The position numbers were made by a program, and so were the translations under genes. This document shows positions 51,330 through 60,517 of a stretch of DNA of 64,000 nucleotides, in pieces. This DNA comes from CAYUIG01 sp964444685. GTDB lineage: Bacteria > Gemmatimonadota > Gemmatimonadetes > Longimicrobiales > RSA9. How positions within the stretch are numbered: the stretch's first letter is position 1; the number at the start of each line of letters is the position of its first letter. The stretch lies in assembly GCA_964444685.1 (NCBI GenBank), contig CAYUIG010000012.1:14700-78699 (forward strand), in the 5' to 3' direction. A model generated the notes under the pieces. The model did no database searches. It worked only from the letters and a program-made list of their open reading frames with translations, and was not told the DNA's origin.

Positions 51330-51427
51330 CCCCGTTGGCAGTATCGTGGTAGCCGACCCCCTACGGAGGCCGCACGAATGATGTTGCGACGACGCACCGT
51401 CACGCCCCGTGAGCGCGCAGCGCGATC

Positions 51428-52738
51428 GTGAGCGCGCACGTCCAGGGCGGCGACCGCCGCGCCATTGCGGGCTGGGCGCTCTACGATTTCGCCAACTCCG
51501 CGTACACCACGCTCATCGTCACCTTCATCTACTCGTCGTTCTTCATCAACTATCTCGTGCTGGACGCGGCAACAGGCGAGCCGGACGCCATCGCGGGGAC
51601 CGTGTTCTGGGGTCGGGCGGGCAGTATCAGCGCGATCACCGTTGCACTGCTCTCGCCGTTCCTGGGCGCGCTCGCGGACCGGAGCGGCCACCGCAAGCGC
51701 TACCTGCTGCTGGCAACGGCCGCCTGTGCGGCCGGCGCGACACTGCTCTGGCTGCCGACGCCCGGGACCGTGGCGCTGGCCCTGACCATCTTCGTTCTCA
51801 GCAACATCGCCTACGAGCTGTGCGGCGTCTTCTACAACTCGTATCTGCCCGACGTCGCACCGGCGGATCGCATCGGCCGCATCTCCGGCTACGGCTGGGC
51901 GCTCGGCTATCTCGGCGGCCTGCTCGCCATGGCGATCGCACTGTTCGTGTTCGTTCAGCCCGAGACCAAGCCGTTCGGGCTGGATGCAGCGCGTTTCGAA
52001 CACGTACGCGCGACTGGCCCGCTGGTCGGTGTGTGGTTCGCACTGTTCAGCGTGCCGTTCTTCCTGTGGGTGCATGACACGCGTCCGCCCGCAGCCGATG
52101 GTGGGCCCCTGCTGCGCGGCACCGTGCAGCGGCTGGCGACGACGTTCCGCGAGATCCGGCGCTACCGCCAGATCGTGCGGCTGCTGATCGCACGGCTCGT
52201 GTACAACGACGGCCTCACCGCCATCTTCGCGTTCGGCGGGCCGTACGCGATGGCCACGTTCGACTTCTCGCTCACGGAGGTGCTCTACTTCGGTGTTGCG
52301 CTGAACGTCACGGCCGGACTCGGCGCCTTCCTCATGGGATTCCTCGACGATCGCATCGGCGGCAAGCGCACGATCCTGCTGACACTCATCGGCCTCACCG
52401 CCACCACGTTGGCCGCCGGTCTGGTACAGAGCAAGTTCGCGCTCTGGATCGTGGCCTTCGCACTGGGGCTCTTCGTCGGCCCGAACCAGGCGGCCAGCCG
52501 CTCGCTCCTCGGGCGCTTCGTGCCGCACGACAAGGAAGCCGAGTTCTTCGGGTTCTTCGCGTTCTCCGGGAAGGCGATCGGTTTCCTCGGCTTCCTGCTC
52601 TTCGGCACCGCGACCGGCATCTTCGATTCCCAGCGCGCGGGTGTGTTCACGATCGTGCTGTTCTTCGTCGTTGGAGCGTTGCTGCTGCTCCGGGTGGACG
52701 AGCGCGAGGGCCTTCTGAGAGGTGCAGATCGACCCTGA
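51428..52738 (+). CDS. MFS transporter of the Atg22/UMF1 type
   Basis: GTG at 51428 starts a 436-residue protein with 12 membrane segments. The N-terminal AIAGWALYDFANSAYTTLIV is the hallmark of the vacuole-effluxer Atg22-like family (W-x-x-Y-D-x-A-N-S). The MFS loop motif between helices 2 and 3 reads GALADRSGHRKR, and FVGPNQAASRSLLGRFVP is the family's second marker. Substrates in characterised relatives are amino acids, but bacterial ones are untested. Confidence 0.9.
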   Translation: MSAHVQGGDRRAIAGWALYDFANSAYTTLIVTFIYSSFFINYLVLDAATGEPDAIAGTVFWGRAGSISAITVALLSPFLGALADRSGHRKRYLLLATAACAAGATLLWLPTPGTVALALTIFVLSNIAYELCGVFYNSYLPDVAPADRIGRISGYGWALGYLGGLLAMAIALFVFVQPETKPFGLDAARFEHVRATGPLVGVWFALFSVPFFLWVHDTRPPAADGGPLLRGTVQRLATTFREIRRYRQIVRLLIARLVYNDGLTAIFAFGGPYAMATFDFSLTEVLYFGVALNVTAGLGAFLMGFLDDRIGGKRTILLTLIGLTATTLAAGLVQSKFALWIVAFALGLFVGPNQAASRSLLGRFVPHDKEAEFFGFFAFSGKAIGFLGFLLFGTATGIFDSQRAGVFTIVLFFVVGALLLLRVDEREGLLRGADRP

Positions 52739-52747
52739 GAAACGACA

Positions 52748-52835
52748 TTCACCGCGGAGAGCGCGGAGGACGCTGAGGTTGCACGGAGTTGAACATCTTC
52801 CGATTCTCTCCGCGTTCTCAGCGTGCTCCGCGGTA
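52748..52835. repeat. CGCGGAG-armed palindromic repeat, copy 4
   Basis: The left arm is ATTCACCGCGGAGAGCGCGG followed by AGGACGCTGAGG; the right arm is CTCCGCGTTCTCAGCGTGCT followed by CCGCGGTAGA. This is the shortest copy, with a spacer of about 30 bases, located between the MFS transporter and the asparaginase genes. Confidence 0.82.
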
Positions 52836-52881
52836 GATGCCTTTTTTTTCATGAGGTGTCCAGGCTCAGGAGGTAGAACCG

Positions 52882-53985
52882 ATGGACCGAAGGGAGTTCC
52901 TCGGGACGGCTGCGGTCGTTGCGCCGGGGATCATGGCGGGGACGAGGTCGCCGGAGATATTGATCCGGCGGTCGGTGATGCCACTCGTGATCAGCGACTC
53001 GAGCGGCTACCACTACCGGAACGGCGGCACCATGAACGCGGTCGAGATGGCGTTCTCGCGCATCGTGGCCGGTGACGATGTGCTGGATGCGCTGATCGCG
53101 GGCGTGAACATCCCGGAGCTGGACCCGACCGAGACCGGCATCGGTTACGGCGGCCTGCCGAACGAGGACGGGGTCGTGCAGCTCGACTCATGCTGCATGC
53201 ACGGACCGCGCAGGCGGGCGGGCGGTGTGGCCGCGATCGAGGGCGTGCGCACGCCGTCGCTCGTGGCGCGTGCCGTCATGAACGAGACGGACCACCATCT
53301 CCTCGTGGGGAAGGGCGCGCAGGACTTCGCGCGCCAGATGGGCTTCGAGATCGAGGACGATCTGAACACGCCCGAATCGCGCCGGCTGTGGCTCGAGTGG
53401 AAGCGGCGCATCGATCCGGAGCACTGGCTGGACCCGTCGCGCCGCGGGCAGGCGGGCTACGAGGCGGGGCTCTCGATGCTGCGCGACGGACTCATCCCTG
53501 AGTCCACGTTCTGGGGCACGATCAACTGTGACGGCATCGGCCCGAACGGCGACATCTGCGGCGTCACCACCACGAGCGGCCTTGCCTGGAAGATTCCGGG
53601 CCGCGTCGGTGACTCCCCAGTCCTCGGCGCCGGTCTGTACGTCGACAACGATGTGGGCGCGGCGGGATCGACGGGTCGAGGCGAGGCGAATCTCTACAAT
53701 CTTTCGTCGTTCCTGATCGTGGATGAAATGCGCCGCGGAGCCAGCCCGAAGGATGCGGGGCTGGAAGCGCTTCGTCGCATTCAGAAGAACACGGTCGAGC
53801 GCCGGCTGCTGAACGCGCGCGGGCTGCCGAACTTCAACGTGCGCTTCTTCGTGCTGAACAAGCGCGGGGAGTCCGCGGGCGTGGCGCTGTACGCGTCGGG
53901 CGAGGTGCAGTACGCGGTGTGCACGGAGAACGGCGCGGAGCTCCGGCCGCTGGAGCCGCTGCTCGAGGGGGACCCGGCGGACTGA
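52882..53985 (+). CDS. Tat-exported glycosylasparaginase/isoaspartyl peptidase (Ntn hydrolase)
   Basis: The start at 52882 follows AGGAGG, and the 367-residue product begins MDRREFLGTAAVVAPG, a Tat signal. It is an N4-(beta-N-acetylglucosaminyl)-L-asparaginase-type Ntn hydrolase. The self-cleavage site is just before Thr213 in TFWGTINCDGIGPNGDICGV, followed by TTTSGLAWKIPGRVGDSP and GAAGSTGRGEANLY, which form the substrate pocket. The precursor should split into alpha and beta chains. Gly instead of Asp precedes the nucleophile. Likely role is removal of Asn-linked sugars or beta-aspartyl residues outside the cytoplasm. Confidence 0.9.
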   Translation: MDRREFLGTAAVVAPGIMAGTRSPEILIRRSVMPLVISDSSGYHYRNGGTMNAVEMAFSRIVAGDDVLDALIAGVNIPELDPTETGIGYGGLPNEDGVVQLDSCCMHGPRRRAGGVAAIEGVRTPSLVARAVMNETDHHLLVGKGAQDFARQMGFEIEDDLNTPESRRLWLEWKRRIDPEHWLDPSRRGQAGYEAGLSMLRDGLIPESTFWGTINCDGIGPNGDICGVTTTSGLAWKIPGRVGDSPVLGAGLYVDNDVGAAGSTGRGEANLYNLSSFLIVDEMRRGASPKDAGLEALRRIQKNTVERRLLNARGLPNFNVRFFVLNKRGESAGVALYASGEVQYAVCTENGAELRPLEPLLEGDPAD

Positions 53986-54160
53986 CGTCCCGGCTCCGGG
54001 ACGCGAGGCTCCCGGGCTCGCGAAATACAGGGGGCGCGGGCGTTGGGCGGGCGCGGGCGCGAGGTGATTCCGCCGCAACAGGTTGTGTCCGTCTCCGGGT
54101 CGCGGCACGGCGCTTCCCATCCACGCGCGGCCACCGTCCACGCATCGCCCGGGAGCCCGC

Positions 54161-56638
54161 ATGACCTCGTTCGTCCGCCATCTCGGCCAGCTCCTGCGCG
54201 GGCTCGGCCGCTCACCCGGCTTCGCACTCACGGCCATCGGCACGCTCGCGCTCGGGATCGGCGCGAGCACGGCGATCTTCAGCGTGGTGAACGCGGTGCT
54301 GCTGCGGCCGCTGCCCTACGAGGACCCCGAGTCGCTGTACCTGGTCTGGGGCGACATGCGCAACCGGGCCGTGTACGACTTCCCCTTCCCGCCCGCGGAC
54401 TTCCACGACCTGCGCGAGACCGTGACCGCGTTCGAGGATGTCGGCGCGGTGACGACGTTCCGAAACACGTTCCGCGAGCCGCAGGGCGAGCCGCAGCCCA
54501 TCACCGGCGCGGCAGTGACGACGAACTTCTTCTCGCTGCTCGGCGCGAACATCGCGCTCGGGCGGAACTTCTCCGCTGCGGACGGCACGCCGCCGGCGCC
54601 GCCGGAGGAGGGGCAGCCGCCGGGGCCGCCGGTGCCGGGCGTGCTGATCCTGAGCCACGAGTTCTGGCAGCGAACGTACGGCGGGGATCCGTCGATCGTG
54701 GGGCGGACAGTCGAGTTCGGCGGCCAGCCGACGCAGGTGGTCGGCGTGCTGGCGCCGGGCTTCGAGGTGCTGTATCCGCCGGGCAGCGACATCGAGCGCT
54801 CGCCGGATGCGTACACGGCGATCCGCCTGGATTTCGCGGGCGGCTCGCGCATCAACGTGTTCCTGCGCGTGATCGGCCGGCTCGCACCCGGTGTGACCGC
54901 TGCGCAGGCGCAGACGCAGCTCGACAATCTCGCGGCCGACCTGCGCAGCCAGTTCGAGATCAAGGAGTCGTCGGGTCTGCATTTCCGGGCCGAGCCGATG
55001 CATGCGGACCTGGTCGCGTACGTGCGCACCGAGGTGCTCGCATTGATGGGCGCGGTCGTGTTCGTGCTGCTGATCGCGTGCGCGAACGTTGCGAACCTGC
55101 TGCTCGTACGCGGCGCGAAGCAGGAACGCGAGCTCGCGGTCAAGGCCACACTCGGTGCGACACGCGGCCGGCTGATCGGACAGGTGATGGCGGAGAGCTT
55201 CGTCGTCGCGGCCGCGGGCGCGCTGTTCGGTCTGCTCGTCGCATGGGCGGGCATCCGGCTGCTGCGGCTGCTGAGGCCGGAGAACCTGCCGCGGCTGGAT
55301 GCGGTCTCGATCGATTTCGTCGTACTCGCCTGGGCCGCGCTCGCGGGACTCGTGTCGGCCATCGTGTTCGGGCTCGTGCCCGCGCTGCGCGCATCGCGCG
55401 TCGATGTGGCCGATGTGCTGCGTGCGAGCGGACGCACGGCCGCGCTCGGCGGTGGGCGGCGGCTGCGCAGTGCGGTCGTCGTGGCCGAGGTAGCGCTCTC
55501 GTTCGTGCTGCTGGTCGGATCCGGACTCATGATCCGCAGCTTCATCGCGCTCAACCGCATCGATCCCGGCTACGACCCGGACGGGCTGCTGACGTTCAAC
55601 GTCGGCCTCAACGCGCCGCGTTACGCGGATGTCGACGCGCGCGAAGCATTCCAGCGGCAGATGCACGCGCGGCTGAGTGCGCTGCCGGGTGTAACGGCCA
55701 CCACCGCGGCGTTCCCGCTGCCGCTGGATGGGACCATCGTGAACAGCCGGTGGGGCACCGAGGCTGCGGTCACGGATCCGTCCGCCTTCCAGCAGGCCAA
55801 CCTGCACATCGTGATGCCCGGCTACTTCGATGCCATGCGCGGGCGTCTGCTCGCAGGGCGCGTGTTCACGCAGGTGGACAACACGCCGGAATCGCACGCG
55901 ATCATCATCGATGATGTGCTGGCCGCGAAAGCGTTCCCCGGCGAGCAGGCGGTCGGGAAGCGGCTCTTCGTACGCAGCCGCGGCAACGAGCCGGAGTTCC
56001 TCGAGGTCATCGGCGTCGTGGCACATCAGCGGCACACGTCGCTGCGGGAGGTCGGGCGTGAGACGATCTTCGTGACGGACGGCTTCCTCGGTCACGGCCG
56101 GTCGACCCGCTGGGCGCTGCGTACGTCCGGCGACCCGGCGCGTCTCGCCGCCTCCGCACGCGCCGTCGTCGCGGAGCTGGATCCCAATCTCGCCGTGGAC
56201 GAGATGCAGCCGATGAGCGACTACGTGCGCCGCGCCAGCGCACAGACGCGCTTCGCGCTCGTGCTCATCGGTGCGTTCGCGGTCGTGGCGGGAGTCCTCG
56301 CCGTGATCGGGCTCTACAGCGTACTGGCGACCGTGGTGCGGCAGCGCACGGCGGAAATCGGCGTGCGGCTGGCGTTCGGTGCACCCCGCACGGGCATCTT
56401 CAAGCTCGTCGTGGGGCAGGGCCTCATGCTGGGCGCCGCGGGCGTGGGGATCGGGCTCGTCGCTGCGCTGGCGATCACGCGGGTCATGCGCAGCCTGCTC
56501 GTCGGCGTGCAGCCGACGGATCTGCTCACGTATGTCGCAATGGCGGCCGGTTTCTTCGTGGTCGCGGCCGCGGCCTGCTGGGTGCCGGCGTGGCGCGCCG
56601 CCGCGCTCGACCCGAACGCCGCACTGCGAGAGGAGTGA
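54161..56638 (+). CDS. ADOP-family permease (MacB/FtsX type), first of a tandem pair
   Basis: The ATG at 54161 gives 825 residues. It lacks the PadR-linked N-terminal helices seen in the 37061 permease and starts almost at helix 1 (FALTAIGTLALGIGASTAIFSVVNAVLLRPLPYE). After a large periplasmic domain come ACANVANLLLVRGAKQERELAVKATLGATRGRL (read in parts), the second unit RSAVVVAEVALSFVLLVGSG, and final helices ending VPAWRAAALDPNAALREE. A proline-rich loop (TPPAPPEEGQPPGPPVPG) is inserted in the first periplasmic domain. It is followed by a close paralogue 87 bases downstream; there is no PadR nearby. Confidence 0.92.
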   Translation: MTSFVRHLGQLLRGLGRSPGFALTAIGTLALGIGASTAIFSVVNAVLLRPLPYEDPESLYLVWGDMRNRAVYDFPFPPADFHDLRETVTAFEDVGAVTTFRNTFREPQGEPQPITGAAVTTNFFSLLGANIALGRNFSAADGTPPAPPEEGQPPGPPVPGVLILSHEFWQRTYGGDPSIVGRTVEFGGQPTQVVGVLAPGFEVLYPPGSDIERSPDAYTAIRLDFAGGSRINVFLRVIGRLAPGVTAAQAQTQLDNLAADLRSQFEIKESSGLHFRAEPMHADLVAYVRTEVLALMGAVVFVLLIACANVANLLLVRGAKQERELAVKATLGATRGRLIGQVMAESFVVAAAGALFGLLVAWAGIRLLRLLRPENLPRLDAVSIDFVVLAWAALAGLVSAIVFGLVPALRASRVDVADVLRASGRTAALGGGRRLRSAVVVAEVALSFVLLVGSGLMIRSFIALNRIDPGYDPDGLLTFNVGLNAPRYADVDAREAFQRQMHARLSALPGVTATTAAFPLPLDGTIVNSRWGTEAAVTDPSAFQQANLHIVMPGYFDAMRGRLLAGRVFTQVDNTPESHAIIIDDVLAAKAFPGEQAVGKRLFVRSRGNEPEFLEVIGVVAHQRHTSLREVGRETIFVTDGFLGHGRSTRWALRTSGDPARLAASARAVVAELDPNLAVDEMQPMSDYVRRASAQTRFALVLIGAFAVVAGVLAVIGLYSVLATVVRQRTAEIGVRLAFGAPRTGIFKLVVGQGLMLGAAGVGIGLVAALAITRVMRSLLVGVQPTDLLTYVAMAAGFFVVAAAACWVPAWRAAALDPNAALREE

Positions 56639-56725
56639 TCGCACGGGCTGAAGATTCTGGACGCAGCGCACCGCACGGATTAATCTCGAAGAGCCTTTCT
56701 TCCGTGCGGCGCATCCGGAGTCTTC

Positions 56726-59197
56726 ATGCCCCTGAACTCGCGTGCTGGTGCGGTCCGCAGCCTGGTCCGTGCCCCACTGTTCACCATCGCCGCGGTCGTT
56801 ACGCTGGCGCTCGGCATCGGTGCGACCACCGCGATCTTCAGCGTCGTGAACGCGGTGCTGCTGCGGCCGCTGCCATACGCCGATCCCGGGTCGCTCGTGC
56901 TGGTCTGGGCGGACCTGCGCACGCGCGATGCTCTCGACGTTCCCTTCGCACCGGCCGATTTCCACGACCTGCGCACGCGTGTCGATGCGTTCGAGGCCGT
57001 CGCGGGTGTGAGCACGTTCTCGCAGCCGCTGCTCGAGCCAGGCATCGAACCCGAACAGATCGAAGTCGCCGGCGTGACGCCCGGCTTCTTCGAGATGCTG
57101 GGCGTGCACATTGCGCGCGGCCGCGCGTTCACCGAGGCCGAGAGCCTGCCGCCCGAGCAGCCGGATCCGGCTGCCCCGCCGGGTCCGCCTCCGCCCGGCA
57201 CGGTCATCCTGAGCTGGGAGTTCTGGCAGCGCCGCTACGCGGGTGATCCCTCGGTCGTGGGACGGATGATCACGATGGGGTCTGCACCCACGCGCGTGAT
57301 CGGGATCCTCGAGGCCGGGTTCGAGGTGCTGCTCCCGCCGGGGTCGGACGTGGCGCGTCGCCCCGATGCGTACATCCCGATGCGCATCGACTTCGCATCC
57401 GGCTCGCGTTCCTCACCGTTCCTGCGGGTGATCGGACGTCTGGCGCCGGGTGCAACGCTGGCGCGGGCGCAGGCGCAGGCGGATGCGCTGGCCGCCGAGC
57501 TGCGTCAGAGCTACGAAGCGAAGAACGCCGCGGGGCTGCACTTCCGGCTCGTGCCCATGCACGCGGATCTCGTGGAGGGGATCCGGCCTGCCGTGCGCGC
57601 ACTCATGGGCGCCGTCCTGTTCGTGCTGCTGATCGCGTGCGCGAACGTAGCGGGCCTGTTGCTCGTGCGTGCGGGCGCACGCGAGCGCGAGCTGGCCGTG
57701 CGCGCCACGCTCGGCGCCACGCGTGGGCGGCTGCTCGGCCTCGTGATGCGCGAGAGTCTGCTGCTCGGCATCGCGGGCGCGGCGCTGGGACTCGGCATCG
57801 CGTGGGCCGGCATCCGTGTGCTCACGTCAATGACGCCGGAGTCGCTGCCGCGCCTCGATGCCGTAGCCATCGACACGAACGTCCTGCTGTTCACCGCCAT
57901 CACCGGCATCCTCGCCGCACTCGCCTTCGGCATCGTTCCCGCGCTGCGCGCGTCACGCGTGAACGTCGGCAGCGCACTGCGTGCCACCGGTCGTACCGCC
58001 GCGCTCGGAGCCGGCGGTCGCCTGCGCAGCGCTGTGGTGGTCGCGGAGGTTGCGCTCAGCTTCGTGCTGCTCATCGGCTCCGGCCTCATGCTGCGCAGCT
58101 TCCTCACACTCCAGCGCACCGATGCGGGTTTCGACGCGCAGAACGTCGAGACGTTCGCAGTGCGGTTCGCGGGCCCTCGCTATGCGGACCCCGAGGTGCG
58201 TGCCGCGTTCAAGCGCGAGCTCCACGCGCGGTTCGCTGCGATACCGGGTGTGACGGCCGTCACCGGCGCGGCGCCGCTTCCGCTCGATGGCTCCGTCATG
58301 AACGCCGGCTGGGGTACGGAGGCCGGGGCAACCGATGCAGCGACGTATCGCCAGGCCAACGTGCACGTGGTATTGCCCGGTTACTTCGAAGCGCTGCGTA
58401 CGCCCGTGCTCGAGGGGCGCGCGTTCACCGCGGCGGACAACAGCGATGCGGTGAGGAACGTGGTCATCGATGAGGTGCTCGCGCGGAGAGCGTTTCCGAA
58501 CGGCAGCGCCGTCGGACAGCGGCTGTACGTGCGGCTGCGCGGACCGGATCCCGAGCCGCTCGAGGTGATTGGCGTGGTCCGGCATCAGCGCCACGCATCG
58601 TTGGCCGAGGAAGGGCGCGAGGCGCTGTTCGTGACGGACGGGTTCCTCGGACACCGCACCACTGCGCGCTGGGCGCTCCGCGTGAACGGCGATCCCGCCG
58701 CCGTTCTCACCGCTGCACGCGCGGAGGTGGCACGCCTCGATCCCTCCGCGCCCGTGTCGGAGGTCTTGCCGCTGCGCTGGTACGTGAACCAGGCAACGGC
58801 GTCCACGCGCTTCGCGTTCGCGCTGATCGCCGCGTTCGCCGCCATCGCGGTCATTCTGGCCGCGGTCGGGCTCTACAGTGTGATCGCGACGGTCGTGCGG
58901 CAGCGCACGGCGGAGATCGGTGTGCGCATGGCGTTCGGCGCGCAGCCGGACGGGATCTTCCGTCTCGTCGTGCGGCAGGGGCTCACACTCGGTCTGCTGG
59001 GGATGGCCGCAGGTGTGGTTGCTGCGATCGCCCTCACGCGCCTGCTCTCGAGCATGCTCGTCGGCGTGACGCCGACCGATCCGCTCACCTTCGGCGCGAT
59101 GGCGGCCCTGTTCCTTCTCGTGGTGACGATCGCGTCGGGACTGCCGGCATGGCGCGCGGCGAGCATGGACCCGAACGCAGCGCTGCGACTGGAGTAG
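56726..59197 (+). CDS. ADOP-family permease, second of a tandem pair
   Basis: The 823-residue protein is collinear with its upstream neighbour: FTIAAVVTLALGIGATTAIFSVVNAVLLRPLPYA, ACANVAGLLLVRAGARERELAVRATLGATRGRL, RSAVVVAEVALSFVLLIGSG and the end LPAWRAASMDPNAALRLE. It has the same proline-rich insert (EQPDPAAPPGPPPPGTVIL). The similarity along the entire length indicates a local duplication. Tandem copies may form a heterodimer or handle different substrates. No ATPase is encoded nearby. Confidence 0.92.
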   Translation: MPLNSRAGAVRSLVRAPLFTIAAVVTLALGIGATTAIFSVVNAVLLRPLPYADPGSLVLVWADLRTRDALDVPFAPADFHDLRTRVDAFEAVAGVSTFSQPLLEPGIEPEQIEVAGVTPGFFEMLGVHIARGRAFTEAESLPPEQPDPAAPPGPPPPGTVILSWEFWQRRYAGDPSVVGRMITMGSAPTRVIGILEAGFEVLLPPGSDVARRPDAYIPMRIDFASGSRSSPFLRVIGRLAPGATLARAQAQADALAAELRQSYEAKNAAGLHFRLVPMHADLVEGIRPAVRALMGAVLFVLLIACANVAGLLLVRAGARERELAVRATLGATRGRLLGLVMRESLLLGIAGAALGLGIAWAGIRVLTSMTPESLPRLDAVAIDTNVLLFTAITGILAALAFGIVPALRASRVNVGSALRATGRTAALGAGGRLRSAVVVAEVALSFVLLIGSGLMLRSFLTLQRTDAGFDAQNVETFAVRFAGPRYADPEVRAAFKRELHARFAAIPGVTAVTGAAPLPLDGSVMNAGWGTEAGATDAATYRQANVHVVLPGYFEALRTPVLEGRAFTAADNSDAVRNVVIDEVLARRAFPNGSAVGQRLYVRLRGPDPEPLEVIGVVRHQRHASLAEEGREALFVTDGFLGHRTTARWALRVNGDPAAVLTAARAEVARLDPSAPVSEVLPLRWYVNQATASTRFAFALIAAFAAIAVILAAVGLYSVIATVVRQRTAEIGVRMAFGAQPDGIFRLVVRQGLTLGLLGMAAGVVAAIALTRLLSSMLVGVTPTDPLTFGAMAALFLLVVTIASGLPAWRAASMDPNAALRLE

Positions 59198-60517
59198 TCA
59201 GATCCCCGGCGCGAGCCAGCCCGTGGCCTGCGCCGCGCGCACCATCAGGAAGTCGCCGAAACGGCCGAGCACGTCGACGGTCACACCCGCCGGCACGCTG
59301 TCCATCACCGCCGCTCGCAGCGACGGCTCCACACGCACCGGCAACGGCGCGTCGAGTACCTCGCGCCGCACCGGGTCGGACGCGGCCTCCGTGAGCCGAG
59401 CGGCAAGGAAACCGGTTCCGCCATCGGGGAGTCGCACGCGCAGCCAATCGCCGGTGCCCGCCGTCACTGCCACAACGGTGTGCCGCGGCAGCTCCGCCAG
59501 GACGGCCGCCGATGGCTGTGGCGACGCGCGCAGCCGCGCGCCCTCCGATGCCGTCCGCGTCCACGCGCCGATCACGTCCGTCGCCACACGCAGTTCGGGC
59601 AGGCTGCGCCCGAGAGGGCGTACCCAGGGCAGCGGATCCGTCGGGCCGCGACTGTACACGCCGAAGTGGAGATGCGGCGGCGTGGTGCGCGCGTTGCCCG
59701 TGTTGCCGATCAGTCCGACCGTGTCCCCCACGCGCACACGCTGGCCGGAAACGACGAGCTGGCTGTCGAGGTGGGCGTAGTAGTAGTTGGCGCCGCGCCG
59801 TTCGTCCCGCACCCACACCGTACGTCCGCCGCGCGGCGTTTCGTCCACGCGCCGCACGAAGCCGTCCGCGGCCGCGAGCGCGGGCGTGCCGCGCGGAGCG
59901 AAGATGTCGATGCCGTGATGGCTGCGCGCGCCCGCATCGCGCGGATCGCCGAAGACGCTCTGCACGTTGCGCACACTCGCGCCGGCCACGGGGAACGCCA
60001 GTACGGGGTCCAGTGCGATGCTGATGGTGTAGCGCCCGCCGCGCAGCAGCTCCGGCTGCACGCGCAGAATGTAGTCTCCGCTGCGGCGCGGCTCCCACTC
60101 GAGACGGAGCGACCCGCTGTCCGCACTCATCACGTGCTCGGGCCCGCTCGCGGTGTCCTCCGGGAGCTCGAAGATGTCGACGAACAGGAGCAGCGAATCG
60201 GCTTCCTCGATGGTTCCTTCGATCGTGACGCGCTGTCCGCGTTGCACGGATAGCCGGTAGCCGAATGCGGTGGGCCGGTCCGCGGGGAGCCAGCCGGTCT
60301 CGCGATAGGGCAGCGGCACGGCGGGCGCGCCGGCGAGTGCGGATTCGGCCGCCGCCTGCCACTCGCGTGCGAGCGCTGTTCCGCCGAGGCCCGCATGCTC
60401 GAGGGCGAGGGAATAGCGTTCGTGCGGGGTGGCCGAGGGTGGGGCGAAGAACTCCGTCAGCTCCTCGACGGGTTCGCACGCGGCCGCGGCAATCAGCAGG
60501 AGCGCGAGGCTACGCAT
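59198..60517 (-). CDS. M23 metallopeptidase lipoprotein with SH3b domains
   Basis: The start at 60517 gives MRSLALLLIAAAACEPVEE, a lipoprotein signal, and 439 residues. A pre-peptidase beta domain (about 70-190: AFGYRLSVQRGQRVTIEGT, SGDYILRVQPELLRGGRY) precedes the M23/LytM domain with zinc ligands in HHGIDIFAPRGTP (H-x3-D), YYYAHLDSQLV and PPHLHFGVYS. Two bacterial SH3-like domains end the protein (ASEGARLRASPQPSAAVLAEL and PLPVRVEPSLRAAVMDSVPAG). It should cut peptidoglycan cross-bridges. It overlaps the MscS gene by eight bases. Confidence 0.92.
   Translation of the reverse strand: MRSLALLLIAAAACEPVEELTEFFAPPSATPHERYSLALEHAGLGGTALAREWQAAAESALAGAPAVPLPYRETGWLPADRPTAFGYRLSVQRGQRVTIEGTIEEADSLLLFVDIFELPEDTASGPEHVMSADSGSLRLEWEPRRSGDYILRVQPELLRGGRYTISIALDPVLAFPVAGASVRNVQSVFGDPRDAGARSHHGIDIFAPRGTPALAAADGFVRRVDETPRGGRTVWVRDERRGANYYYAHLDSQLVVSGQRVRVGDTVGLIGNTGNARTTPPHLHFGVYSRGPTDPLPWVRPLGRSLPELRVATDVIGAWTRTASEGARLRASPQPSAAVLAELPRHTVVAVTAGTGDWLRVRLPDGGTGFLAARLTEAASDPVRREVLDAPLPVRVEPSLRAAVMDSVPAGVTVDVLGRFGDFLMVRAAQATGWLAPGI

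Noticed and set aside
54212..57109. 965-residue minus-strand frame rich in Arg, His and Glu
   Set aside because: It is antisense to the two ADOP permeases, which are certain genes; no conserved motif is seen.
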